64,000 bases of DNA, taken from NCBI RefSeq assembly GCF_963678975.1, contig NC_089278.1, positions 13,373,959 to 13,437,958 of the forward strand, read 5' to 3'. The translations under genes were made by a program, and so were the position numbers. Below the pieces are notes generated by a model. It worked only from the letters and a program-made list of their open reading frames with translations. It was not told the DNA's origin and did not search any database. Each line of letters opens with the position of its first letter. Within the stretch, counting starts at the first letter, position 1. This stretch comes from Dysidea avara (taxonomy: Eukaryota > Porifera > Demospongiae > Dictyoceratida > Dysideidae). Positions 1-10,917 of this stretch are shown here, piece by piece.

Positions 1-2483
1 AAGCAGGGGACTGGATGGCAAAAATGGATCTGAAGGATGCATACCTTCAGATACCCATTCATCCAACACACCAGCCTCTCCTGACATTCCAGTGGAGGGA
101 CAAGTACTACAAGTTCACCTGCCTGCGCTTTGGCCTCTCGGCAGCACCAAGGGTATTTACCAAGGCCCTGAAGCCAGTGGTGGGCTTCTTAAGGCAAGTA
201 GGCTGTCGATTGATTATCTACCTGGATGATCTACTGATATTACATCAGGACAGGGATCAACTCCACCAATTAGTAAAACTGACTTGCCAACTCTTTGAGA
301 GTCTGGGCCTGACAGTAAACCACAAGAAATCTCTTCTGACACTCACACAGAACCTAGTGTTCCTAGGGTTCAACATCAATTCTCAATCAATGGAACTATC
401 ACTTCCCCAGGAGAAACTGAGGAAAATCCAACAGGATGCCAGACGAAATTCGGTAGGTAGCACAGTTTGTAGGGAAAGCCACAGCAACCCTGAGGGCTCT
501 ACCAATAGCACCTCTACATTACAGAGCACTACAGAGGTTAATGAATTCAGTGACTCCACCCCACCAACAACAGAGAGGTTCGATGCAGTAGTACAGCTGG
601 ACTCAACCAGCAGAGCAGATTTGAATTGGTGGACTATGCTGGACAAGAAAACAATTTCAACTCCAGTAAATACACCGATGCCATCACAGGCAATAGACTC
701 AGATGGATCCAAGAAGGGGTGGGGTGCAATACTGAACAGCCAGACTCGCACAGGGGACTCTGGTCCCCACAGGGGGCATCCCATCACATCAACTACTTGG
801 AACTTCTAGCAGCCTTTCTAGCAATGAAAGTATTTGGAAAGACTTGGCAAGGTATAACAGTCCTACTCCGCTCAGACAACGTAACAGCGGTGACTTGCAT
901 CAATCAGAAGGGGGGGGGACAACCTCCAGCCAGCTATGTCACCTAGCCATCTCAATGTGGATGTGGTGCATAGAAAAGAACATCACCCTGGTTTCAGAAC
1001 ACCTGCCAGGTCACCTCAACGTGATTGCGGACCAGGAATCACATTCCATGAGGGATCGCTGCGATTGGATGCTCAACCCCAAAGTATTCCAGACCATTCA
1101 GGATGCAATGGGTCCCCTGGAGGTGGATTTGTTTGCAACCAGACTGACGAAACAGCTCCCAAGGTTAGACCAGACCCAGAGGCAGTGGCCACAGATGCAT
1201 TTCTACAGGATTGGTCACAGCTTCGGGGATTTGCCAATCCACCTTGGTGCCTGATCTACCGGTGTCTCACCAAAGTCAAAGTTCAATCAGCACGGATGGT
1301 ACTAATAACACCTTTCTGGAAGACCCAGTCCTGGTTCCCCGTGGTACTGGAGATGCTGGAGGATTATCCCAGGGCGCTACCAACCCAGTCAGACCTGGTT
1401 GTGATGCCAACTGGACAAGAATTTCTAATGCGAGAAGGAGTTCCACCACTGATCGCCTGGCCCATCTCAGGGAATCCTATTCATCACAAGGACTTTCTGA
1501 TGAGGCATCAAAGCTCATGCTCTCTTCATGGAGAGATAAAACTAACTCCAATTATGGATCATCCTTTACTAAGTGGGCTAATTGGTGTCAGCAACGGAAG
1601 AGATCCCCATACTGGACCTATAGCAGATGTGGCAAATTTTCTGTCATCTCTCTTCTCTCAAGGTTATCAATATCAATCCTTAAATTGTTATAGGTCAGCA
1701 ATTTCATCTGTACATGACCCAGTTGATGGGGTCAGTGTGGGGTCACATCCTACCATTACTAGGTTGATGAAAAGTGCACTTAATACCAGACCCCCTCTTC
1801 GTAGGTATTCAGCATTTTGGGATGTCGGTACAGTGATCACTTACCTTAAAGCTTTGGGAGAGAATGGCAACCTAAGTCTTAGACAGCTAACCCTTAAGAC
1901 TACAATGCTTCTTGCATTGACTGGGCCTTCATGTTCTGCTGATCTCCCCAGCTTAGACATCCAATGGAGATCATACCAATCAGAAGGGGTAACCTTTAGA
2001 CCAATTCATCTACCAAAACAAAGCAGGTCATCTAAACAGAGGAATGACTTCTTTTTCCGGGCCTTTAAAGAAGACCCTAGAGTGTGTCCAGTAGAGACTC
2101 TAAAGGCTTATGAAGATCGTACTAAAGAATTTAGGCAGTTTAAATCTTCTACTCCTAAGACAAAGTTATTTCTTTCCTGGATCAGAGAACACAACCCAGT
2201 AACATCATGCTCTATTGCTAGATGGCTGAAGATGGTTATGATTGAGGCTGGAATTGACACCACCATATAAAAGCACACTCTGTATGAGGGGCAGCTTGCT
2301 CTAAAGCAGCTGGAACAGGTGTCACAACAAAGCAAATACTGGATGCTGCAGACTGGTCCTCAGAGGGTACCTTTCAGCAGTTCTATCATAGGAGACTGGA
2401 GATTGAAGACAAAACATCCTTTGGTAGGCATATTTTGTCCTTCTAACAATACATGTTGATATTAGACTGAGCATTCCGAAACG

Positions 2484-3338
2484 TAATTCGTAAATGGTTC
2501 AGGACACGAAGTGCTTGCACGCTATTTATAATTACATGAGGAAGGTAAAGTTGAAATATCAACATGTCCCACCCCCCTCTCCCTAGCTTGTTTCCTGCTT
2601 TAATGTTTAGTATTTTTCTTTGTTGCTGTCTTTACACATATAGGTTTCCGACACTTGGGTACCACCAGCTCAATACTGATTAGGGAAAGAAGCTGCAGAT
2701 TTTAAAGACCATTTCTACAAAAAAGCCAATGAGAGACGACCGCGTACTGGTTTTATACCTGAACTGTCATTTATTATTATTGTTTACTGAGCAGTCAGCC
2801 CTGCTGGTGTGCTCAGGAATCACATAAACACAAACACATTAGGTACAATAATATGATTGGAGTCTAGTCATAAATAGATCGGTATCTGTAATTTCAATTG
2901 TATCAGTTGGTAGTACGTTCCAGTCATTTATTGTTCTTGATAAATAGCTGTTTTGGTATGCCGTGGTGGATGAGGTAGGTAAGATATAGTGAAGATGGTG
3001 GTATTGTCTTGTTGGTCGTGTTTTTGGTAAGTAATAATGAGGAATTTGGAGCGATAACTGTTGGTAGTGTATCTTGTGCAATATTTGTAACCTAGATAAT
3101 TTCCGACGAACTTGTAATGTAGGCCATTTTAGCTGATTCAACATTGAAGAAACTGAACTGAATCTGCCATGGTCATTCAACACCCAGCGTGCTGCTCTTT
3201 AACTCATGTGTATCTTCAAAATTCCTGTCATAACCTTGTATTTGTGCCAAATACATGTTGATATTTCAACTTTACCTTCCTCATGTAATTATAAATAGCA
3301 TGCAGGCACTTCGTGCCCTGAGCCATTTACGAAATATA
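2484..3338. repeat. Inverted repeat arms of the DIRS-like element
   Basis: About 84 bp at 2484-2567 reappear in reverse complement at 3253-3338 with few differences. Both arms end at the inner ACATGTTGAT/ATCAACATGT boundary. A further ACATGTTGAT at 2451 makes 2451-2567 a small inverted unit of its own. Inverted terminal repeats are typical of DIRS elements. The space between the arms contains the LINE tail. Confidence 0.75.
2766..3245 (-). mobile_element. 5'-truncated LINE (non-LTR retrotransposon) 3' end
   Basis: The minus strand encodes 114 residues (3183-2839) resembling the extreme C-terminus of a LINE reverse transcriptase. The conserved tail signature SRTINDWNVLP is followed by a short terminal peptide. 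Downstream on the minus strand comes a short 3' UTR ending near 2766 in a TTATTATTATT run. The same type of 3' end (CTGCTGGTGTGCTCAGG-like, then TTATT) recurs near 63.3 kb. The fragment lies between the inverted arms of the DIRS-like relic, so it is either a later insertion or part of a composite. Confidence 0.75.
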
Positions 3339-3605
3339 TCTAACAAATACCAATTGCAAGTAGTGAAGAAGTGAGGTTGGCTGTCAATGTGTATTTTGAT
3401 TTTTTGGCAGGAGAGTGCAACCCCCACAAAATAGGACACCCTGAAATATGAACACATTGATAATTAGGATGCTTGTTCAGTACATCCCTGGACCCTTGTC
3501 GATAGTACACATTTAGTCAGGACAACTTCTTGATATGGACATCTCAGTGTAAGTACCAATAGCACAGTTCTATAATACACCAGGTGATAACTAGTATATA
3601 CATAC

Positions 3606-5978
3606 TTTTCATCATTAGAACTACTTCCATTTGACGCTCCCCACGTAACATAAGTCCTCGGGCCAGTGCTCCTACCCGCATTACTCCCATCAGTTCCCCT
3701 GGCAAGCAGAGATCACATCACAACACCAAACAAATGGTATCTTCTACTTACTCATTTTTTCATCTTTCTTCACGGGCATGTCTGCACACCTGTAGAAACC
3801 ATGATGACAGTACAACAAAATGGTCAACCATACTTATCTTTCCCTTCCTTGGCAGCTACTTGGGCACAACTTTCCTCTAACAAAACGTCAGATATCTGCT
3901 TTAAAGCCTTCTCAATTTCTCCCATAACTGCCTGCACTTCTTTGAGCTAAAAAATATATAACAAAATTAATAACAAAATTCTATATAATGCTCACCAACC
4001 TCTTCATCAGTAGGGTATACCATGGAGTGTTTGTTCAATACCAGCTTGTCATCTTGAGGGCTACCACCCTGTAATGTATATGCTTTACGACACATCAATC
4101 TTCAAATGTACCTCCTACCTTTCTGAAACGCCTGCGAGGTGCCATCATTGGGTTGTGAAAACCACCACCTCTTTTGTAGAAGCCTGGACCAGTCGGGTAG
4201 AAGCCGGGGGATGGCTATATATAAATAGGATAGGACAGACGTAGCCACATGATTAAACTATGCCCAACATTCATCCAAGACATCACTGCTAAAATATACA
4301 AGATTAACATAATATCACTTACATGACCCATTTCTTGCTGCATTCTCTCAGCCTTGAACGATTTCCTTCTTTCCTGCTCCTTCTTACGTTTCTTCTCCAT
4401 TTGTTGTTTCATCTGTTTAGTTGGCTCCACTTTCAAATCTGGCTGGTAAGTTTTCTAAAACAAAACAAGAGGTACAACATAAGAACCCTACTATAAATCA
4501 TTATTACTTTATAATTGAGTCGATGTCGACGTCCTTTACAGTGTAACACTTTGGCAAACTCATCATTGAAGTAGCAGTCACACATTTCACACTTAAACTT
4601 TGCATGTGGGTACTTGGCATCTTTGAACACTGCAACCACCAATTGTAATCCTGTCAATTGTCATGTAATGACTGTCTTGAATATTACGCGATCACTTACC
4701 AACTGGCTCTACATCGGGTTCACCACCGGAATTATCTTTTGCTAACAGAGACCAAAGACAATATAATAGTGCAACAAACACCTCTCCACCCACTTGATGT
4801 GTCACTGGCTGTGCTACTCTGACCAGCAGAGGCTGGCGGGTACACAGTAGGCACAGCAGAGTTATCATTTTGGCCACCCATGGATAACTTTTTGCCGCCA
4901 ACAAATGTAATACGTGCTGGAGGTGCTGGGGGAACTGTCACTGTCTCTGGCTGAGTTGATTTAGGGGTTGTGACTTGGTAAGTTGGTGGCACGGGTTTAC
5001 CAAGTTTCTGATGTAACTTGGCCACCTATAGAATAAATTTAAAATACTAAACAGTACCAAATTGTGACAAAACCGACCTTCTGATGTTTAGCACCTCTGA
5101 AATGAGCTTCAATAGCATCCTTACTAGTGCACACCACGTCACAAAGATCACATCTGTAAGTGGTTACATTAGAAGGAGTAGGACTAGGACCAGCAGCTTT
5201 CTTCTTGTGAGCTTTTCCCTCCAAATGTGTCTTGTATGTCTATAAACAATACTCAAGTTACAATATACTCTACTGCTACTTGACAACTCACCATAGTGCT
5301 TACACAACTGATCTTACAAATCTCACAATAATAAGTTTGTTGGTTGCCACCCTGGTTAGCCTTCCACCAGTTCCCCTTCTTTCCTCCTGCACCACCACCA
5401 GGCTGTGCTTGTTTCTTGATGTAATCCTGGATCACCTGAGCTTGTTGAGGTGTGTACTGCTGTGGTGTTTGTGGATACGGTGACTGTTGAGTTAACGTGG
5501 TGCCACCTTGTGGCTTTGCTTGCTGCTGCTGCTGTTTCTGGAAGTAGTTATTGCCTGATACAGAAAACGGGTTGTTGGTGGTATAAGATTGATTGGTAGC
5601 AGGGTAGGCTACAGCCGAAGCAGTCACAGTGTTAGTTGTGGTAATATATGGTGACTGGTTCTTTGCGTTCGTTTGTGCCTGTTGGTAAGATGCAGCTTGA
5701 TATCCCGCAGCTGCTGGTTTCTGCTGTTGGGCAGTATATCCAACTTGCTGCTGTTGTTGCTGTCCAGCACGTTGTTGCGTATATTGTTGTTGTTGCTGCT
5801 GCTGCTGTTGTTGTCCGTATCCTACGCCATACTGCTGTTGTGGCGATTGCTGCTGCACCGCCGCTTGTTGTTGCTGGGCGGGCTGTTGAGTGCGGTAATT
5901 GTAGTTCGTTCCTCCCGCAGTGTTTCCAGCAGTATTATAACCATACCCATAGTTGTACATGTAAGGATTGGTGGCCAT
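3606..5978 (-). CDS. ZFR: Zinc finger RNA-binding protein (ZFR), partial: 11 exons, 3' end not seen
   Basis: ZFR is a double-stranded-RNA-binding nuclear/cytoplasmic protein with widely spaced U1-type C2H2 fingers and a C-terminal DZF domain. Exons in phase: 5978-5292, 5239-5078, 5025-4782, 4741-4700, 4629-4508, 4454-4323, 4214-4119, 4068-4000, 3946-3834, 3789-3752 and 3698-3606, about 599 codons. The N-terminus is Tyr/Gln-rich and low complexity. Three U1-type fingers follow: YYCEICK...THLEGKAH (split by intron 1), YRCDLCD...HFRGAKH and FKCEMCD...HCKGRRH. A basic [12 protein letters not shown] stretch comes next. The last two exons enter the DZF domain ([19 protein letters not shown], matching the human MKGVLRVGVLAKGLLLRGD region). 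The rest of the DZF (more than half) is not found before the DIRS relic, so it lies left of the window or is lost. The start is the first Met, 209 bp from RPP14. Confidence 0.92.
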
Positions 5979-6187
5979 GAGTGTTTCTATAATAAGACAG
6001 TAAATTCGACATTCTAATTAACGCACGCCTTTGCTTAAAAACGTGTCCTTTAGGATTCGTGTGTCAAAATATATTATATACATATCTAAAACACAAAAAT
6101 AATCTCACCGATTCACCGGAAACTGGGCCTTTGCAAATTTTACAACCGCTGCTGCACACCCTCGTGGTCCAACTTACTACTCAACGC
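5979..6187. promoter_or_regulatory. Shared head-to-head promoter of ZFR and RPP14
   Basis: The two start codons face away from each other across 209 bp. CGCATGCGC at 6185-6193 is an NRF-1-like palindrome, and it overlaps the most upstream candidate start of RPP14. Several GC-containing tracts stand out from the AT-rich surroundings. Bidirectional activity is inferred from layout only. Confidence 0.6.
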
Positions 6188-7169
6188 ATGCGCAGACAAA
6201 ATATTAGCAATGGCGTTGGAGAATCGTTGATGGAGTTTTACTTTCTCAGAATTTCACTGTGAGCTGCTGTTCTTGATGCATGTATTCGCTGTGACTTTGC
6301 ACGCAATATAGGAAATTTCAACGAACACCAGAACTCTCTGTAACTGAAGCACTTTTGAAGAGCATCGTTCTACAAGCTCTTCGTGATTTGCACGGAGAGG
6401 TACGCATGTCAGCGCTATTTGCTTGATATATCTCGTGTACTGTTATGTTGTAGTATGGTGCATCAATTGCAGTGGAAGTATTAGAATACAAGGAGGTAAC
6501 AAACCAGTCTTACTCGTTTGTCATCAAGATATTAGAATGGTGAAGGGCAGCTTAACATGGTGTTGTTATTAGTATTGCTGTTATTATAGTGACTTGGTCA
6601 AAGTATGGAGTGGTTTAACACTACTAGGTACCTATAATGGGGTGTCCACAATGTTCTCAGTTGAGAAGGTATGTTGTTGACATTTTTGTATCAGTGACGT
6701 ATGATTCTTTGTTGTTCAATTTCATTCTGTTTGTGTAATGTTCCACCAGTACCATCATATACTAGATGTATTCCCTTGGAGCCACCTATGCACTTTGGTA
6801 GCACCCAAACTCATTATCATACAAGGGTTAAGCCATTTTTTGTGTCTCCATATTGATACAATTTTACCTTCTCGCAGCGGTTCTAGATATAAAGCATCCC
6901 ATTGGTGGAACAGTGTACCAACTTCCCTCTTAACAGATGCCATTTAATAGTTTTTGTAATCATTATTTTGTGTATGTATTGTCTTGTTTATAACAGTAGT
7001 ATTTGTTTTTGTAGTTGTATGTATGTATTGTAACATCTCCTGCAAGGAAGAACGGCTTTAGCCGATTGTGTGGAGTTAAAAATATCTATCTATCTAGGTA
7101 TCAAGATGTCTGAAAGACAGCAATGATGATGGTGTCAATGGAGTGATACAACAATTATTCCAGAAATAG
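6188..7169 (+). CDS. RPP14: Ribonuclease P/MRP protein subunit RPP14, five exons
   Basis: RPP14 is a small protein subunit of RNase P and RNase MRP (tRNA 5' and rRNA processing, nucleus). Exons 6188-6258, 6312-6399, 6454-6539, 6590-6668 and 7098-7169 join in phase into 131 residues; human RPP14 has 124. Family landmarks: FYFLRISLKFQ aligns with human YHYMKVCLEFQ; LLKSIVLQALRDLHGE with LLISAVKDLFGE; DLVKVWSGLTLLGTYNG with GLVKLWSSLTLLGSYKG. No single exon is long, so the gene is easy to miss. The start may be ATG at 6188 or the in-frame ATG at 6230, immediately before the conserved EFYFLRIS; the first overlaps an NRF-1-like site. Intron 4 contains a LINE tail that runs right up to the last acceptor. 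AATAAA lies near 7320. Confidence 0.9.
6725..7096 (+). mobile_element. LINE 3' end inserted in RPP14 intron 4
   Basis: A weakly coding stretch (to about 6947) ends in SGSRYKASHWWNSVPTSL, the LINE C-terminal pattern (R..a..WN.LP). A 3' UTR follows with the hairpin-like GGCTTTAGCC and a terminal (TATC)n run. The tail ends directly at CTATCTAG, whose AG is the acceptor of RPP14 exon 5. Confidence 0.7.
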
Positions 7170-7896
7170 TAGACATTGACAAGGATAGATGGTCATGTAT
7201 ACAATATATAGTTGTCGCTACTTTGGCTGTGTGTTGTGGAAAATTAAACAGTTGTATCAGGAGCTTGTAAGTGCCTTCAGTACTTATAAGCTCTGATTGT
7301 ATTCAATCATGTTTCTCTAATAAATAATGGATATGTGGTGCAGATTGCAGAGCTGGGGTGTGGCTCCTACAAGAAATCCTTTACATAGCTTTTAATTGGT
7401 CTAGCCTAAACGCATCTTTGCTTGGCCTGGTGAAGTGATATTTTCCTCTTAAAGACTATATTATACTGAAGTCGTCAATGTTCAGGTTTACCCTAATTCT
7501 GTGTGCCACCTTGGGACAATCAATGGTGTGTTGATAATCAAAATTTTCAGGTCAGGGATAATATGGAACATGTTCTATTATATGCAACCTGTGTGCAGAG
7601 CTGGTTGTGTGCCAGACCCTTGCAAATAGAAACTTGGTGTTCTCAAGACCCATGCACAGACTACCCCACCTGACAAAGATATTTAAGTTGTAAACTGATT
7701 TGATAGTGGTCAAATCCACCCAGCGGGACTGGACTTGAACTGCGGATCATTTTCACATTATAGGTTCCATACGCCTATCATATAAGCAAGTTATGAATTC
7801 AATATTATTTTTGTGCAAATTACAATTTGCTACATCACACGATAAAGTAAAAATCATTTGCATGATGTGTATGCTTGTTGAATTAATGCACGGACA
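7170..7896. other. Intergenic: RPP14 3' flank
   Basis: Contains an AATAAA near 7320, about 150 bp after the RPP14 stop. I see no coding potential on either strand and no clear repeat ends. Confidence 0.5.
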
Positions 7897-8222
7897 TCAT
7901 CTATATCTTTCCCGTTGCTCTTGTACCCTCCGTTGGAATCGTCGCTGAAATCTTTTTAACCGTGCCTCAAATGATGGAGAATTCTACACAAAATAGAGAC
8001 CCACTAATATGGTAATGGTAAAAGGAGAAAATCTTGACAACTGTCTTGGTTTCAGATGGGAAAACTCATACATTAAAAATCATCTCATCACGAACTCACC
8101 TCATCAGAGTGTCCATTGTTAACCTCAGAATTTCTGATCCATTTCACATATATTATGGGATAGATGATAAAGGCGTAGATAGTCATTAGGAAAATAACAG
8201 CCAACAAACCATAGACCACCAT
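7897..8222 (-). CDS. Small single-pass membrane protein, two coding exons (69 aa)
   Basis: Exons 8222-8100 and 7983-7897 join in phase 0 with good splice sites (GTGAGT donor; TTTTGTGTAG acceptor) into 69 residues. Residues about 3-27 are a strongly hydrophobic helix (VVYGLLAVIFLMTIYAFIIYP); then come a short polar linker (NSEVNNGHSDE) and a basic C-terminal helix rich in Arg and Gln (KRFQRRFQRRVQEQRERYR), probably cytosolic under the positive-inside rule. The ATG immediately follows a 3' splice site (TTGTAG), so a 5' exon, noncoding or adding residues, should lie further right. I do not recognise the family; it resembles SMIM-type micro-membrane proteins only in layout. Too short for standard ORF cut-offs. 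Confidence 0.6.
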
Positions 8223-9281
8223 CTACAATAATAATATATCGTATCATGTTCCTGTAAGTATGCTTCAGGGAATGCAAAAGTCACTAATGAAATGATTAAA
8301 TTTTACAGTTTCATGTCCACTGTACTGGAAATTTGGAATATGCATAGCTATCACAACAAGCTATACAGGTTTGCCTAACACATACTTAAAGGTCACACTA
8401 TGGTGGATTTTTTGATCCACCTGCACACTGATACATGTTGTGTATTATTATAGTGTGTGTTTAAAATGTTACAGCTACATAACATGTTTCCCTTGCCTTT
8501 ATGAGGACGGTATTTCTTGATTCATATTGACAATCACACTGTAAGCAAACCTTCTCATTGGCAATGTCAGCAAGAATGGTCAGACATTTGCTACACAACA
8601 GAATAATACAATACAGTGAATGGAGAAAGTGGGTGACAATCATTCATTTGAGAAAATTTTATTTCGTGAAGTGGTTCAGATAACAAAGTCAGCTTACATG
8701 AATATTTCTAGATTGATAGCAAAACATACTTACCAACACTAAACATTGGCACTGGTCTACACAGAAATACACCAGTGATAAACTTAGCTAAAGCCATTCT
8801 TCCATTTCAATTTAAACTACCAACAAAAACAGCTAAAGGGACCTTAAGCGGTATTACTCTCGTAATTAGGATTTGTGCAATAAAGTCAATATGTCTACCC
8901 AAGGGGTGCGAATCCATCACCACCCAAAGTAGTGGCATTAGTAATGGTAATTACAACCTCTACATACATCCATTAGGAAAACAATAGGGGGAAAAGTTAC
9001 AAATGCCCCCACTTCTGCCCAACCCTGGGCATAACATTCAAGGGGTGGTCACTAGCAATAGTCTTGTAGAACCATCTGTGACAGGCAATCAAAATCAAGT
9101 ACAAGTTAGTTTGTATTGAATCAAGCAATTTAAGTATTTCTCAAGAGGTAATCAAGCACCTTAGTAAACTAACTTGTTAGCATTTACAAAGATTAATACT
9201 AATGTGTCAAGTGATGTGTGGGGCAGGGAAAGAAGAGGGTCTGGTGAACACAGTATAGCATCATTGTTGGCCTATCCCGAA
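8223..9281. other. Intergenic, no gene seen
   Basis: May hold the 5' exon and promoter of the small membrane protein gene. No recognisable protein in any frame; open frames here are short and of ordinary AT-rich composition. Confidence 0.4.
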
Positions 9282-9526
9282 ATTGTGGGGATTGTACTGC
9301 ATAGTTTCCAGATTGTTTGTGGGTGTGAATGACATTTTTTGCTAATCGTTGTCACAGTGTCATTTGTGTTCTGTTGGCATAGATATAGTGTGATCTGCTG
9401 ATCTTTGCATCATTTGCGTTCTATTACCTAAGCTACTATCTATGGTAACAAAAGAACACATATGATGCAAACACGTCATTCGCACCTACAAACAATCCGG
9501 AAGCTGTGCAGTAGAATCCCCACAAT
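9282..9526. mobile_element. MITE with long imperfect terminal inverted repeats (245 bp)
   Basis: About 52 bp at the left (ATTGTGGGGATTGTACTGCA..., ending GTGTGAATGAC) recur inverted at 9475-9526 (GTCATTCGCACC... ending CCCCACAAT). The centre is also imperfectly palindromic, so the whole forms a hairpin. No coding capacity. Class unassigned; no clear target duplication. Confidence 0.75.
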
Positions 9527-9557
9527 CTTAAAGAAAAGGGTCTTTACGCGAGACTAG

Positions 9558-9993
9558 TCTCACGTGGCCAGACCACTTTTTCCATGTATTGGGTGAGGAA
9601 AAAGGGTCTGGTGCAACTCCAATAGCTGTTTACGTCTGAGCCGTCCCCAGACTCTGGGGATGTTAATTGAATAACATTGGCCACAAAGGAGGCGCCAAGA
9701 TGTCAGTAAAGCAATGAAATATCTGTACACTCCTGGTCCAGTTGTGAGTCTTGTAACATGATGAGGATGTACTTTCAAGGCACCATAAGAGACATCGGAG
9801 AAAATTAAGATTCATTTAAAGGATAAACAGATTGAAGCAATCTCGAGTTTACTTACTGATGTCATTGGCGCCTCCTTTGCAGCCAATAAAATTCAATTAG
9901 TGTCCCCAAATGAGGCAGCTCAGAAGTAAACAGCTATTGTAGTTGCACCTTCCCCACCCAATACACGGAAAAAAACGGTCTGGCCACGCGAGA
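9558..9993. mobile_element. MITE, TCTCGCGTGGCCAGACC family, copy 1
   Basis: The left end TCTCACGTGGCCAGACC is matched by an inverted right end GGTCTGGCCACGCGAGA. Pairing extends about 60 bp inward (CCCAATACA and GTTGCACC blocks). A second member with the same ends lies at 57522-57932. Non-autonomous DNA element; superfamily not identified. Confidence 0.8.
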
Positions 9994-10917
9994 CTATGAC
10001 ATTGATTGGTGTATGTTATAGTCTACCATTCATCAGCATCCTTCACTTCTCTCTGAAACACTGTTTGGTTATCTGTGACCCCTTCTAGTTCGTGTGGACA
10101 CACACACCGACACCGTCGCTCAAATCCAGAACACTAGTACAAAAATATTATCAGATGTTATAGTTCTAGACTACTTGTTACGCACACATTTACAATATAC
10201 CTCACAATGGGAGAAAAGTGAAAGAAGGAGCAACACAAACGGAATAAGAAACGTCATCCTCCAAGTAGGGATGTGCACTAATTAGACAATTATATAAATA
10301 TTGTGATTGTGGGATGTTACCCCTCCATGGCATGTGGGAGTAAGGCCAGTACTCCAGTACTTTCCCATTAATTTCATGGTTATCTCATGGTAATAATGTA
10401 AAAGTTGGCAAGCATCTGCTCAGTAGTTTTACTAGCTTAACGTACCTCACTTAGTGACCACCTCATTATAGCAACAATAAACTCCAGATGCATTTCCATA
10501 CTATTTTTCACTGTGACCGCACTACATTTTTTATAGTAATGACATTGAAAATTGTGCCAGCTGAGCAGGCAGTAAAATGGTAATACTACAAAAGGATTAT
10601 TTTCAAGATGTCATTTCAGGTACTAGTATCTTAACTGTCATGAAACGTGCTCTCCATAATATTTTTAAATAGATCCATTCACAACAAAAGGCAATCACTT
10701 AGAGAACACCAATTAAATTAATATAGTAAAACCCTGTAGTCCGGCTGGCCTGTACACCTAACCATTACCAATACGATCAAAACTACACACACATGCATAT
10801 TATTAATTATGAAAATATATATCAGTATAAATTGTTTCACACTTGCTGCATATACAAGATTTTTGATTGTGTACATTAGTGCAGTGCAGTTATAAATAAC
10901 TTTTAAAAAAATCTGTC
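9994..10917. other. Intergenic, 3' flank of the TMLHE-like gene A
   Basis: AT-rich; no gene or clear element seen. It presumably includes the 3' UTR of gene A next to 10918. Confidence 0.4.

Larger units (their letters stand above)
1..3338 (+). mobile_element. DIRS/Ngaro-like tyrosine-recombinase retrotransposon relic (enters from the left edge)
   Basis: The part in view holds, in order, a reverse transcriptase with the catalytic YLDD box (about 15-450), a region matching the RNase H side of such polyproteins (about 640-1060) and a tyrosine-recombinase/integrase-type domain (about 1500-2270). An RT followed by a tyrosine recombinase instead of a DDE integrase marks the DIRS order. The right end carries the inverted terminal structure listed separately. 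The copy is a fossil: it is broken, with several breaks in the coding frames, and a LINE tail sits inside its right end. Its left end lies outside the window. Good preservation of the RT suggests moderate rather than great age. It lies beyond the last visible exon of the ZFR gene, in antisense to it, so it may sit in a ZFR intron. Confidence 0.85.

Noticed and set aside
3360-3590. Next DZF exon of ZFR
   Set aside because: An acceptor-like site near 3460 gives a 37-residue frame, but it does not match the DZF sequence expected after VVLMMK, so I did not add it.
5648-6017. Plus-strand open frames opposite ZFR exon 1
   Set aside because: Leu/Val-rich shadows of the CAG/CTG-rich Gln stretch of ZFR on the other strand.
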